A stretch of DNA of 64,000 bases from Flavobacteriales bacterium 33_180_T64 (GTDB lineage: Bacteria > Bacteroidota > Bacteroidia > Flavobacteriales > Flavobacteriaceae). The translations under genes were made by a program, and so were the position numbers. The notes below the pieces were generated by a model. It was not told where the DNA came from. It saw only the letters and a program-made list of their open reading frames with translations, and ran no database searches. This document shows, one piece after another, positions 52,480-62,023 of this stretch; the stretch's first letter is position 1; every line of letters begins with the position of its first letter. The stretch spans positions 248,001-312,000 of the forward strand of contig MAAQ01000002.1 in the NCBI GenBank assembly GCA_002162685.1, in the 5' to 3' direction.

Positions 52480-53295
52480 ATGATGACGAATTTTACTAGA
52501 AGAAAATTTATAAAAAGAAGCGTTTTAGCCTCAATAGGATTTGTGCTTTTAGATGCTTTTTGGTATGAGAAATATGTCATAGACTGGAATTATTTTGACA
52601 TTTCTAAATCGGATAAAAACAAGATAAAAATTATTCAAATTTCAGATTTACATTTTGAGCAACTGAAGTATTTTCACAAATCTATTGCAAAAAAAATCAA
52701 TGCTAAAAAGCCTGACTTAATAGTTATAACTGGGGATTCTGTTGATGAAACAGAAAAAATAAAAGCATTAAACGAATTCCTTCAGTTGATTGATAACTCC
52801 ATTAAAAAATATGCAATAACTGGAAATTGGGAATATTGGGGACATGTAGATCTAACAAAACTCAAAAACACTTATTTTAAAAACAATTGCGACCTATTAA
52901 TTAATGAAAACCGAACTACCTCAATTAGAGATCGCGAAATATCAATCATTGGAATAGACGATTATATTGGCGGAAATGCTGATTTCGAAAAAGCAATTGA
53001 GAAGCTTAAACAAGCAGAAACCACTATTGTATTATCACATTGTCCTGAACACAGAGACATTATTACAAAACAAAAAGGGCATTTAAATATTGATTTAGTT
53101 CTTTCTGGTCATACTCACGGAGGGCAAATTACATTTTTAGGAATTGTTCCTTTTAAACCTCAAGGAAGCGGAAAATATTTAAAAGGATGGTATAAAGAGT
53201 CTGAGCCTAAAATGTACATTTCAAAAGGAATTGGAACAAGCATTTTACCAATCCGATTTGGAGCAAGAGCAGAAATGGTTGAAATAGACATTTAA
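52480..53295 (+). CDS. YkuE-like metallophosphoesterase with Tat-type signal
   Basis: 271 residues. The N-terminus TRRKFIKRSVLASIGFVLL is a twin-arginine signal or anchor. Phosphoesterase motifs follow: QISDLHFE, ITGDSVDE, TGNWEYWGH (Trp for the usual His of GNHD/E, a substitution I recall in this subgroup), VLSHCPEH and LSGHTHGGQITF. The YkuE group contains Tat-exported phosphoesterases. It lies 17 bases after the HD-PycTM gene on the same strand, so co-transcription is likely, and it ends convergent with the GAF gene. Confidence 0.85.
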   Translation: MMTNFTRRKFIKRSVLASIGFVLLDAFWYEKYVIDWNYFDISKSDKNKIKIIQISDLHFEQLKYFHKSIAKKINAKKPDLIVITGDSVDETEKIKALNEFLQLIDNSIKKYAITGNWEYWGHVDLTKLKNTYFKNNCDLLINENRTTSIRDREISIIGIDDYIGGNADFEKAIEKLKQAETTIVLSHCPEHRDIITKQKGHLNIDLVLSGHTHGGQITFLGIVPFKPQGSGKYLKGWYKESEPKMYISKGIGTSILPIRFGARAEMVEIDI

Positions 53296-53347
53296 ATCCG
53301 TATTTTCTCATTAGAAATGCCTATAGAAATCTTTGCTATAAAACACA

Positions 53348-55726
53348 CTACACATTAATTTCTTTCATTAAATCGTCGTAAGTATAAAATGCTTCATCAT
53401 CACCTTTATCCTTATGATACAACACACTAACTCTAATTGCCTTTAAACCTGTAACAGCCTGTAAATCTTGAAGTTCAACAATTTCAATATCGTTATCTAA
53501 GTATTTTTTAGATTGTAAGAATTTAATATATCTTAGATATTCTATTTCATCTTGCTTTTGTGAATACACAATACTAATTTTCCCCTTTTGAGTAACACGT
53601 TCAGTCGTTCCTTTAATATATGCTTTATCGACACGTTTTTTTACAATTTCATATCGCGCATTGTAAGTTCCATCAACATCAAATTGTTTTTCATCCATTC
53701 TAAAACTAATAGATAACGGTTGGTTAAATACTAAAATCATTGAAGCTACATCTAATTTTACAGGGAAATCAGGTTGCATTAAATAGAATGAATTTTCCAT
53801 TTCGCACATGACCTGAAGTTGCCATAATCTTAGATTATATAAATAGATAGAGTTAAAAGAGTCTTCTTTAGTAATTGCTTCTCCAATATACATATTATGC
53901 TCAACACCATCCGTTTTAAAACGCTCAAAATAATGAGGATACATTACTTGTGCTTCCACTTGCTTTTTATCTAAAAGAGCTGCCATTTCTTTATTAATCA
54001 AAGCAATAGTATCATCATATTTCTTTCTATTATTATATAAAACACCTACTTTATTATCTATACTATTAAAATAAGAATCGACCTTTTCTTTTAAAGAATC
54101 AATTAATAACAAATGCTCTAATAAAGGGTCGATATCCTGACTAATAAATGCTGAAATTTGCTGTTCACTATCCACTTGAAAGTGTAATTCTAAGCCTTTT
54201 AGATAATCCTCAATTTGATATAAAAACTGCTCATAAATTGGCAAGTTTTCAAGTTGCAACGCATTTTTAATAATAGCCTTAATTGCTCTTAACTGAATAG
54301 TTAAATCTTGTTGCGTTGCCGAATTTCTTGCTTCTGAAGATCCTTTAATATCTATTTGACCAAATAAAGGGTATACATTTTCAAAAGCAATTTTATTAAA
54401 ACTAGCTTGTTTTCCATTAAGTTGATCTTTAATGAAATTTTTAGCTTCTTTTTCAAAACGCCAATTTACACTTGGATGAATAGATGTACACTCTTGCTGG
54501 ATAATCGCTTCAATTAAATTTTGCTCTTCATTCTTAGAACGTTCAACAGCAGAAACAATATAAGGCATAACATCAACTAGCTTATTAGCATTGATACTAT
54601 TTAAAACTTTAGGTTGTTCAGATACTATTTCAAGTATCCCCATTAAACCATCATCATTTGCGATTGGTGCAAAAATGGCACTTTGTATACCTTGATCATG
54701 TAAAACTTTAATATGAGGAGCTTTTCCTTCAGATTTTTTATACAATAACTCTACATCTGAGACAGAAAAATACTTTTTCTCTTTCAGTAATCTATTATAG
54801 GACCAAGTACATAATGAGTCTGCACATTGTTCGGTTTCTTGTTTATTTAAAAGAAAACTATTCATTCCTGTACCATAGACACGTTCAAAAGCATCCTCTT
54901 CTTTATTATAAATTGAAAAGCCAACTTTAATATCTTTCAAACCTAAAAGGGAACGAAAAATTTCGTGAAAGTCTTCCATAAACCCTTCAGTCTTTCGCTT
55001 GTCTTCACCAATTAAAGCTGTTTTTATATTAGAGATAGATTGGTCATCTGTGACATTAAATATATTAGATATCACAAAGCCTTTAAACGTATAGCTGTTT
55101 GGTGGGAATTTTTCTTTCCATAACTCAATGTTTTCGAAATTATCTAATAATTCGTCAACATCTGCTTGTGTTATTTCTGGTGCATCATCAGACGCAATTA
55201 TTTCAGTAAAATCAGCATTATACAAGATTTTATAAAATTGCATAATTCCATTGGCATCAGGTATTTCATAATAAAATGGCCTTTTGAAATTAATATTATA
55301 GTCATAACAAAATGCTAAAATGATTGTACATGCAATAATGTACTTATCATCTTTTGGCATATTTTTCATCTGCAATTCAAAATCGTCACCTGCAGTTTCA
55401 ATAATATTTTTAAAACGTTCTGAAGAATTAAAAATAAGATCATGAAATGGTACAGAAGCCGTTTTGATTTCGTTTTTAGTTAAAACAGGACTAAACGAAT
55501 CTTGGAGAATAACACTTATCTCTTTCTCTCTTTCTTTTAATATTGAAGGATTACTAAAACCATCACGTAGTATAGGAAAAGCATCAGCTGTTTTTAAAAC
55601 ACGCTTTGCTTTTGCTGCTATAAACTCATCTTCATTTTTGGCTAGAGCCTCATAATGCTGAAGTAATTTATTAAAACTTACTTTAAGCTCAAGTGGTGAC
55701 TCAAGATTGTCATTAATATCTGTCAT
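53348..55726 (-). CDS. Large GAF-domain protein
   Basis: 792 residues from the ATG at 55726. An ATG at 55744 lies too close to a promoter box to be transcribed, so it is not used. A GAF domain occupies roughly residues 255-400 (VGFSIYNKEEDAFERVYGTGMNSFLL, IQSAIFAPIANDDGLMGILEIVS). Other parts are helical and unlike known output domains; the C-terminus has beta-rich segments. It may sense a small molecule and act in signalling, but no kinase, cyclase or phosphodiesterase motif is visible. Confidence 0.78.
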   Translation of the reverse strand: MTDINDNLESPLELKVSFNKLLQHYEALAKNEDEFIAAKAKRVLKTADAFPILRDGFSNPSILKEREKEISVILQDSFSPVLTKNEIKTASVPFHDLIFNSSERFKNIIETAGDDFELQMKNMPKDDKYIIACTIILAFCYDYNINFKRPFYYEIPDANGIMQFYKILYNADFTEIIASDDAPEITQADVDELLDNFENIELWKEKFPPNSYTFKGFVISNIFNVTDDQSISNIKTALIGEDKRKTEGFMEDFHEIFRSLLGLKDIKVGFSIYNKEEDAFERVYGTGMNSFLLNKQETEQCADSLCTWSYNRLLKEKKYFSVSDVELLYKKSEGKAPHIKVLHDQGIQSAIFAPIANDDGLMGILEIVSEQPKVLNSINANKLVDVMPYIVSAVERSKNEEQNLIEAIIQQECTSIHPSVNWRFEKEAKNFIKDQLNGKQASFNKIAFENVYPLFGQIDIKGSSEARNSATQQDLTIQLRAIKAIIKNALQLENLPIYEQFLYQIEDYLKGLELHFQVDSEQQISAFISQDIDPLLEHLLLIDSLKEKVDSYFNSIDNKVGVLYNNRKKYDDTIALINKEMAALLDKKQVEAQVMYPHYFERFKTDGVEHNMYIGEAITKEDSFNSIYLYNLRLWQLQVMCEMENSFYLMQPDFPVKLDVASMILVFNQPLSISFRMDEKQFDVDGTYNARYEIVKKRVDKAYIKGTTERVTQKGKISIVYSQKQDEIEYLRYIKFLQSKKYLDNDIEIVELQDLQAVTGLKAIRVSVLYHKDKGDDEAFYTYDDLMKEINV

Positions 55727-55745
55727 AAAAACATTACTATACATG

Positions 55746-55753
55746 CAAAGTTA
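55746..55753 (-). promoter_or_regulatory. Candidate -7 box deciding the GAF gene start
   Basis: TAACTTTG on the minus strand is an exact TAnnTTTG match. Initiation would be near 55739, downstream of the ATG at 55744 and about 13 bases before the ATG at 55726, which is therefore preferred. Confidence 0.5.
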
Positions 55754-55853
55754 CAAATTAATAGTTTTAGTCGCTTTTAATAAGACTTTCTTACCTATAT
55801 AATGTTACAAGTAAAATGTTAAAAAATAAATGTTTTTCAGGTATAATTTGAAG

Positions 55854-56339
55854 TTATAAACCTAATCTACCATAAGTCCAATTAGATCCATCACTAATAA
55901 AAAGTAATGTTTTAGTAATATCTCCACCATCGGCAGCTGTATCTGGTGTCATAGAAACTGATCCATTAGGTCCTGCACTAGCTCTACTGTCTCCACTAAA
56001 AAACTCGACGCCTGCACCAGGCGTGGCATTTCCTCCAAATGTATAAATAGTAGCATTTTGATTATCAGATACATTTCTCAAAATGTAAATTCTACCAGGA
56101 TATATTGTAGCATCTGGTAAAATAAATTCTAGATTACCAGCAGTTGGTGTTAAATTAATATAGGTTCCATCATTAATTGCTGTAGCGCTACCACCTGGTC
56201 CTCCATTTAAACTCACTACTTTTAAGGATAAATTTCCATTAATATCTAAGGTGCTCTTAGGATCTGTAGTTCCAACACCCACTTGGGAAAAACTCATCAA
56301 AGAACATAAAAATACGACTAATAAAACTACCTTTTTCAT
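55854..56339 (-). CDS. Secreted VGVGTT-type protein of unknown function
   Basis: 161 residues with a signal peptide ending MSFSQ. The mature start VGVGTTDPKSTLDINGNLSLK is the motif often seen at the beginning of Bacteroidota cell-surface and tail-fibre-like proteins. The body is Gly/Asn/Thr-rich with few charges and probably forms a beta structure. It lies four bases after the GH97 gene, so it is probably expressed with the glucan locus; a binding role is possible but unproven. Confidence 0.7.
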   Translation of the reverse strand: MKKVVLLVVFLCSLMSFSQVGVGTTDPKSTLDINGNLSLKVVSLNGGPGGSATAINDGTYINLTPTAGNLEFILPDATIYPGRIYILRNVSDNQNATIYTFGGNATPGAGVEFFSGDSRASAGPNGSVSMTPDTAADGGDITKTLLFISDGSNWTYGRLGL

Positions 56340-56343
56340 CTTC

Positions 56344-58461
56344 TTAATTTTTAATTAAACTTATGGCACAACCACCACCTTCAGCTAAAATTAATGTTAG
56401 TTTAGAGCTCTTATTAATTGTTATAGTTTCAATCTCTAATGCCAAAGGATTATCATTCCAATGGGCATTATTTCCGTCTTTATAAATTGTTGCTATATAT
56501 GTTTGATTAGCATCTAAAAAATCAAAATCAACCTCTAATTCCCTAGCATTTTCATCGGTAATACTACCCAAAAACCAGTTACCAGTTAGGCGTTCTTTTC
56601 TTGCAATTGTCACATAATCACCAACTTCACCATTTAGAACTTTTGTCATTTCCCAATCGACACCAACATCTTTAATAAATTGTAAAGGTTCTGGGTTCGC
56701 TTCGTAATGTTCAACTAGATCTGCTGCCATTTGAATCGGGCTATAAATAACAACATATAGTGCTAACTGTTGCGCTAGCGTTGTATTGACTTGATTCTCT
56801 TTTTTATACTCATCAAATTTGATATTAAAAATTCCTGGAGTAAAATCAATAGGTCCTGCGAGCATTCTTGTAAAAGCAACAATAGGTAAATGTTCTGGAG
56901 GATTACCTCCATCTTGAGCCCATGCATTAAATTCTTGTCCGCGTAATCCTTCTCTCGAAATTGTATTAGGATACGTGCGTCTTAATCCAGTAGCTTTAAT
57001 AGGTTCATGAGCATTTATTGCAACTTCATATTTGGCTGCTTTTTCAACAGTCGTATTGTAATGATTAACCATATATTGTCCATGATGGTATTCTCCTTTT
57101 GGAAGAATTTTCCCTACATAACCTGTTTTAACCGAATGAATTCCATAGTGTTGCATTAAAGCAAAAGCCGTATCCTGTTGTTTTGTATACGTTTCTGTAG
57201 CAGCAGAAGATTCATGATGCATAATGATATCAACCCCTTTTTCTTTCCCATAGTTAATAACCTCATCAAAATCATAATCTGGATATGTAGTTACAAAATC
57301 GAAAACACCTTCACGATCTTCAAAACCAATCCATCGTTCCCAACCTGTATTCCAGCCTTCAACTAAAACACCTTTAATATTATGTTTAGCCGAAAAATCG
57401 ATAAAATTCTTAACATTCTCTGTAGTGGCACCATGTTTACCATGCGCTTTGCCTGTATCTAACCATTGACCATCGACCATTTCCATTCCGTAATCCCAAG
57501 ACGATTTCCCTAAATGCATTTCCCACCAAACTCCTGTATACTTCATTGGTTTAAACCAAGATACATCACCAATTTTATTTGGATCATTGAGATTAACTAT
57601 TAAATTAGACGTTATTAAATCTGGTGCATTATCAGTCATTTGAATTGCGCGCCAAGGCGTATGAAATGGTAAGCTTCGTTTTACCTTATAATCTGTATTT
57701 TGAGAGCCTACTAAATGACTTTCTAAACATAATTTTTCTGTATCTACTTTTAAAGTCATCCCTGAATAGTCAACTAAAGCAGCTTCATGAAAACTTAAAT
57801 GTATCCCATCATCTCCAACCATAGTTACAGGTGTATTCACGGCATTTTCAGGGATATATGTTTGTGCTAAGTTAACGTGATCAACATATTTCAAAGCATC
57901 GATCTCTGATAATTTAGTTGTACTATATAAATGCTCATAAATATCCCAATCACCAGGAATCCAAAACGTTTTATAATCTTGAGTGAGATTAAATTGTGTA
58001 TGCTCTTCGGTAATCTCTACCTCTTTTAATCTAGCTTGCTCAGGAAACTCATATCGGAATCCAACTCCATCATCATAAACTCTAAATACAATATTAAGAA
58101 AACGTTCTGGCGATACTTTTTCTTGTAACATCACCTTTAGTTCTCTATAATTATTCTCAACATCTAATTGCTCTCCCCAAGGCATTTGCCATGTTTCGTT
58201 GAAGGTTTTTGTTTCTGTATTTTTAATAATGAAATTCTTGTCAAATGCCGCTGTATTTTTAAATTCGAAACCCAAAAATGAGGTATCAATTACGGTCTTA
58301 TTATCTCGCATTACCAAATAGTAAGGCTCACCTTCATCGGAAAGATTAAAATGCAGCTTAACTAGACCATTAGAAGACTCTGCTTCAAAAACTCGTTTTT
58401 TGTCTGGAGACATACAAGATTGTAAAACAAAAGCTATTATTATCGTTATTAATACTCTCAT
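56344..58461 (-). CDS. GH97 alpha-glucosidase (SusB-like, inverting type)
   Basis: 705 residues with a lipoprotein-type N-terminus (LQSCMSPDKK). The GH97 super-sandwich, the (beta/alpha)8 catalytic domain and a C-terminal beta part are in the usual order. Glu417 (MHHESSA), Glu486 (NAHEPIKATG) and Glu510 (REGLRGQEFNA) have the same spacing as the catalytic residues I recall for SusB (439, 508, 532), so an inverting enzyme is predicted. It would release glucose from malto-oligosaccharides in the periplasm. Operon with two GH13 and one GH31. Confidence 0.9.
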   Translation of the reverse strand: MRVLITIIIAFVLQSCMSPDKKRVFEAESSNGLVKLHFNLSDEGEPYYLVMRDNKTVIDTSFLGFEFKNTAAFDKNFIIKNTETKTFNETWQMPWGEQLDVENNYRELKVMLQEKVSPERFLNIVFRVYDDGVGFRYEFPEQARLKEVEITEEHTQFNLTQDYKTFWIPGDWDIYEHLYSTTKLSEIDALKYVDHVNLAQTYIPENAVNTPVTMVGDDGIHLSFHEAALVDYSGMTLKVDTEKLCLESHLVGSQNTDYKVKRSLPFHTPWRAIQMTDNAPDLITSNLIVNLNDPNKIGDVSWFKPMKYTGVWWEMHLGKSSWDYGMEMVDGQWLDTGKAHGKHGATTENVKNFIDFSAKHNIKGVLVEGWNTGWERWIGFEDREGVFDFVTTYPDYDFDEVINYGKEKGVDIIMHHESSAATETYTKQQDTAFALMQHYGIHSVKTGYVGKILPKGEYHHGQYMVNHYNTTVEKAAKYEVAINAHEPIKATGLRRTYPNTISREGLRGQEFNAWAQDGGNPPEHLPIVAFTRMLAGPIDFTPGIFNIKFDEYKKENQVNTTLAQQLALYVVIYSPIQMAADLVEHYEANPEPLQFIKDVGVDWEMTKVLNGEVGDYVTIARKERLTGNWFLGSITDENARELEVDFDFLDANQTYIATIYKDGNNAHWNDNPLALEIETITINKSSKLTLILAEGGGCAISLIKN

Positions 58462-58468
58462 AGTTATA

Positions 58469-60133
58469 TTATTTCTGTTCTAAAAGCACAATATCATATT
58501 CAGAATTCAATTCTACTTTTCCGTTATTAACTGTTATATCTTGATTAGAATATGCATCATGAATTACGGCTCCATTTTCAAAAATGTTAGACACATTAAT
58601 TGATTTTTGACCGGCCACCAAACCTAATCCGATAACAACCATATCATTAAAATTTCCATTCGTATACCTTCTAGAAAATACATACTTATTTTCTTCTGAT
58701 ATCATTTGATGTTTTCCAGCACCAATTGCTGGATGGTTAATTCTAAACTTGCCTAATTTTTGCCAATGCTCTAAAACAGCTTTAGTTTTGGCATTATTTT
58801 TAATAGCATCCCAATTCATATTAGAACGTAACGTTGCATCACCTTCAGTTCCTTCAATAACTAAACTTCGAGCAGATTCATCACCATAATACACTTGTGA
58901 AGTCCCTGGTGTTAACAATAATTTGGTTGCAGTTTCATAAGGTTTTTCTCTATTGGGGTCAAAAGGCTGACCATCATCATGAGAGCTTAAATAATTAAGA
59001 ATACCAAAGTCCTTTAATTCCTTATGTAATATACTATCGTACTTTGAAAACAAGTCATCAATTAGCATTTGCTTAGCATTCCACTTGTATTCAAAGTTGA
59101 TTTGAGAGGTAAACATCGTGTCGTAATAGTTCACGTTTTTATCACCAAAATTGAAGAATTTACCACTACTAATTCCATAGTTATATACTTCACCAACCAA
59201 GTAAAAATCGTTATCATCTAAAACTTTATCTGAGTTATTCTCTTTATATTCTGAAAAGGCATAATCACATTCAGTTTTAAACTCTTGCCAAACAAATTCT
59301 TCGGTATGCTTTACAGTATCACACCTATAACCATCAATCCCATAATCTGTGATATAATCTGCTAACCATTTCATAATATAAAAACGTGGTGCACGTGGAT
59401 GTCCAGTTCGCTCAAAAAAAGCATCAAGTTCTACAATTTCTTGTTCATAACGCCCTTCTGCTTTCCATTTTTCGACCAGTTGAGGAGGTAAATTAACAGC
59501 CTCATTGCTTTCGGTTTTAATATCTGGTAAATTTTTAACTAGAGTACAGGTAATTGTATTTTCATAATTACTGTACTGACATTGCGGCTCTGTTCTTACC
59601 CATTCACTTGGCCAAACAGGGTCTTTTTCAGTTACTGGTCCTGTATGATTAATTACGGCATCTAATAAAACACGAATGCCTTTACTATGAGCCGCATCTA
59701 CCAATTGCTTTAGATCTTCTTCTGTGCCGAAATTAGGGTCAATTGCTGTCCAGTCTTTTGCCCAATAGCCATGAAAACCATAGGTAATTCCCGTGCCTTC
59801 ATCTGTTCCTCCGTGAATTTGCTCTACAATTGGAGTCATCCAAATAGCATTAATTCCTAAATCGGTAAAATAGCCATCTTCTATTTTTTGAGTAATTCCT
59901 TTTAAGTCACCACCTTCAAAACCACGAAGCTTTCCTGTTTCTTTAGCTCTATCAAAGTTGGTATCATTAGAGGTATCTCCATTATTAAAACGGTCTGTAA
60001 GTAAAAAGTAGAGATTTGCAGCTTCCCAAACAAAAGGTGTCTCTTGCTTTTTTATTTCTATTTCTTCTTTTGTTTTTGTGTTGCAACTTAAAATCGTTGT
60101 TGCTAATAGCACTAAAATGACTAGTCTCTTCAT
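58469..60133 (-). CDS. GH13 alpha-amylase lipoprotein
   Basis: 554 residues with lipobox ILSC. The four GH13 regions are present: DAVINHT (I), GIDGYRCDTVKH (II, nucleophile Asp), LVGEVYNYG (III, acid/base Glu) and YLSSHDDGQPF (IV, transition-state Asp). NLYFLLTDRFNNGD near the start is typical of the SusG-like/periplasmic amylase branch. The end carries a short beta domain. It lies seven bases from GH97 and one base from the second amylase. Confidence 0.92.
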   Translation of the reverse strand: MKRLVILVLLATTILSCNTKTKEEIEIKKQETPFVWEAANLYFLLTDRFNNGDTSNDTNFDRAKETGKLRGFEGGDLKGITQKIEDGYFTDLGINAIWMTPIVEQIHGGTDEGTGITYGFHGYWAKDWTAIDPNFGTEEDLKQLVDAAHSKGIRVLLDAVINHTGPVTEKDPVWPSEWVRTEPQCQYSNYENTITCTLVKNLPDIKTESNEAVNLPPQLVEKWKAEGRYEQEIVELDAFFERTGHPRAPRFYIMKWLADYITDYGIDGYRCDTVKHTEEFVWQEFKTECDYAFSEYKENNSDKVLDDNDFYLVGEVYNYGISSGKFFNFGDKNVNYYDTMFTSQINFEYKWNAKQMLIDDLFSKYDSILHKELKDFGILNYLSSHDDGQPFDPNREKPYETATKLLLTPGTSQVYYGDESARSLVIEGTEGDATLRSNMNWDAIKNNAKTKAVLEHWQKLGKFRINHPAIGAGKHQMISEENKYVFSRRYTNGNFNDMVVIGLGLVAGQKSINVSNIFENGAVIHDAYSNQDITVNNGKVELNSEYDIVLLEQK

Positions 60134-60134
60134 G

Positions 60135-62018
60135 TTATTTTTTCAATTTAAGGATCAACGATTGTAATGGTTCTATGGTAATCTTAGCAAAACCTTGACC
60201 ATTACCAACCGCTAATTCTGTAGTATATGTATTGTATAATTGATCTATCAACTGGTAAGATTCATTATTTAGATTCCAAGTATTTAGAATTTCTTCGGAA
60301 ATTTTTAATTCGAAATTCTGGCTGTTCTTAGCATCAAAATTAGATACAATAATAAGCTGTTCATTGTCACTCCAACGTACATAAGACAACACTTTATCAG
60401 TATAGTTTTCAGTATTCTCCCTATTATACAAATGAATATCTTGATAATTTCCAGCTAAGGCACTACTATTAATTGTAAAGTTTAGTAAACGTTTATAGAA
60501 ATCGTGAAGTGCTTTTTCTTCAGAAGTTGATTGCCCACCATCAAACTGTTTATCATTTACCCATCGCACGATACTTGGAACACTTCCGTAATCAAAAATA
60601 GAGGTGCGTGTTGGATCTCCAAACCCAAGATCTTGCGCTCCAGACTCTCCAAATTCTTGGCCAAAATAGACCATAGTTGGCGCTGTACTAATTGTAGTTG
60701 AAACGACCATTCCAGGTTTTCCTTTTTCTGCATTTCCAGCAAAATCTGGACTAGCAATACGCTGCTCATCATGATTTTCTAAGAAATGTAACATATGGTG
60801 TTCAATATCTTTTAAATCGTCTTGAATTGGTGGAATATGATCTGTTTTTCCATGACCTTGCATCACATGTTTTATTGTATCGTACAATTGCACCTTATCA
60901 TACAGATAATCCATTTTTCCCTTTTTAATGTAGGCTCTATACATACTTGGATTATACACTTCCGCCAATAAAAATGCTTCAGGGTTTTTCATTTTAATAT
61001 GCGAATTCATATAACTCCAAAATTCAACAGGCACCATTTCTGCCATATCATAACGAAAACCATCAACACCTTTTTCTGTCCAGTATAATGCAATGTCTTT
61101 AAACTTTATCCATGAACTAGGAATTGACTTATCACTCCAAAACTCTAAATGCTTCTGATAATCTTTGTTATCAAAGTTCTCAGGTAACTCTTCAAAATCT
61201 TTTTTCCCTTCAGGTGAAACACCATAATTTACTTTAACCGTTTCATACCAATCATACATATTAGGTTGAAAAGCACGTGAACCATTACCTGTCCATTTTG
61301 CAGGATTCTCATCAAATTCACCATCAGCTAGCGGATGATTTTCTCCTCCTAAAGGTTGATACTCATTTTTCCATTCGGGAACTTTAAATGTTTCGCCCGG
61401 ATTGTAGTAAAAATTATTATTTACAGCATAGGCAACTGTTGTGTCATCTTCGGCACCAAAACTAGTTGTACCATTAGGGTTTGTTATACTATAGTAATTT
61501 CTAGCTACGTGATTAGGAACGATATCTATAATCACTTTTAATCCTGCTTTATGAGACCGTTCAATTAATGCTTCAAACTCTTCTAAACGTTTGTCTACAT
61601 TTTCAGCTAAATCTGGATTTACATTATAATAATCTTTTACGGCATAAGGTGATCCTGCACGTCCTTTTACAATGTCTGGATCATCATTAGAAATCCCATA
61701 TTTAGTATAATCGGTAATAACATCATGATGTGGTACACCTGTATACCAAATATGTGTCACCCCTAAATCTTTAATTTTGTTTAAGGCTTTATCAGTAAAA
61801 TCATTAAACTTTCCTACACCATTCTCTTCCAAAGTTCCCCATGGTATATTCGTTGTATTTGTATTACCAAATAATCTTGTAAAGACTTGATATACGACAT
61901 ATTTTTTCTTCAGCTCTATTTTTATTTCTGATGACTCCTGTCCTATTTTTTCTTCGTTTTTACATCCAAAAAAACAGATAATAACAAGTAGTGGTATGAT
62001 TAATTTGATTCTATTCAT
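60135..62018 (-). CDS. GH13 alpha-amylase lipoprotein
   Basis: 627 residues with lipobox FFGC. GH13 regions: VIIDIVPNHVARN (I), GVDGFRYDMAEMVP (II), LLAEVYNPSMYR (III) and FLENHDEQRIASPD (IV). VVYQVFTRLFGN at the N-terminus and the long B domain set it apart from the neighbouring amylase, so the pair probably cut different bonds or lengths. It starts five bases after the GH31 stop in the operon. Confidence 0.92.
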   Translation of the reverse strand: MNRIKLIIPLLVIICFFGCKNEEKIGQESSEIKIELKKKYVVYQVFTRLFGNTNTTNIPWGTLEENGVGKFNDFTDKALNKIKDLGVTHIWYTGVPHHDVITDYTKYGISNDDPDIVKGRAGSPYAVKDYYNVNPDLAENVDKRLEEFEALIERSHKAGLKVIIDIVPNHVARNYYSITNPNGTTSFGAEDDTTVAYAVNNNFYYNPGETFKVPEWKNEYQPLGGENHPLADGEFDENPAKWTGNGSRAFQPNMYDWYETVKVNYGVSPEGKKDFEELPENFDNKDYQKHLEFWSDKSIPSSWIKFKDIALYWTEKGVDGFRYDMAEMVPVEFWSYMNSHIKMKNPEAFLLAEVYNPSMYRAYIKKGKMDYLYDKVQLYDTIKHVMQGHGKTDHIPPIQDDLKDIEHHMLHFLENHDEQRIASPDFAGNAEKGKPGMVVSTTISTAPTMVYFGQEFGESGAQDLGFGDPTRTSIFDYGSVPSIVRWVNDKQFDGGQSTSEEKALHDFYKRLLNFTINSSALAGNYQDIHLYNRENTENYTDKVLSYVRWSDNEQLIIVSNFDAKNSQNFELKISEEILNTWNLNNESYQLIDQLYNTYTTELAVGNGQGFAKITIEPLQSLILKLKK

Positions 62019-62023
62019 TTGGA

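Noticed and set aside
51236-53295. Full Pycsar defence operon
   Set aside because: No uridylate or cytidylate cyclase and no other defence gene nearby; only the effector-like half is seen, so it is reported as an orphan.
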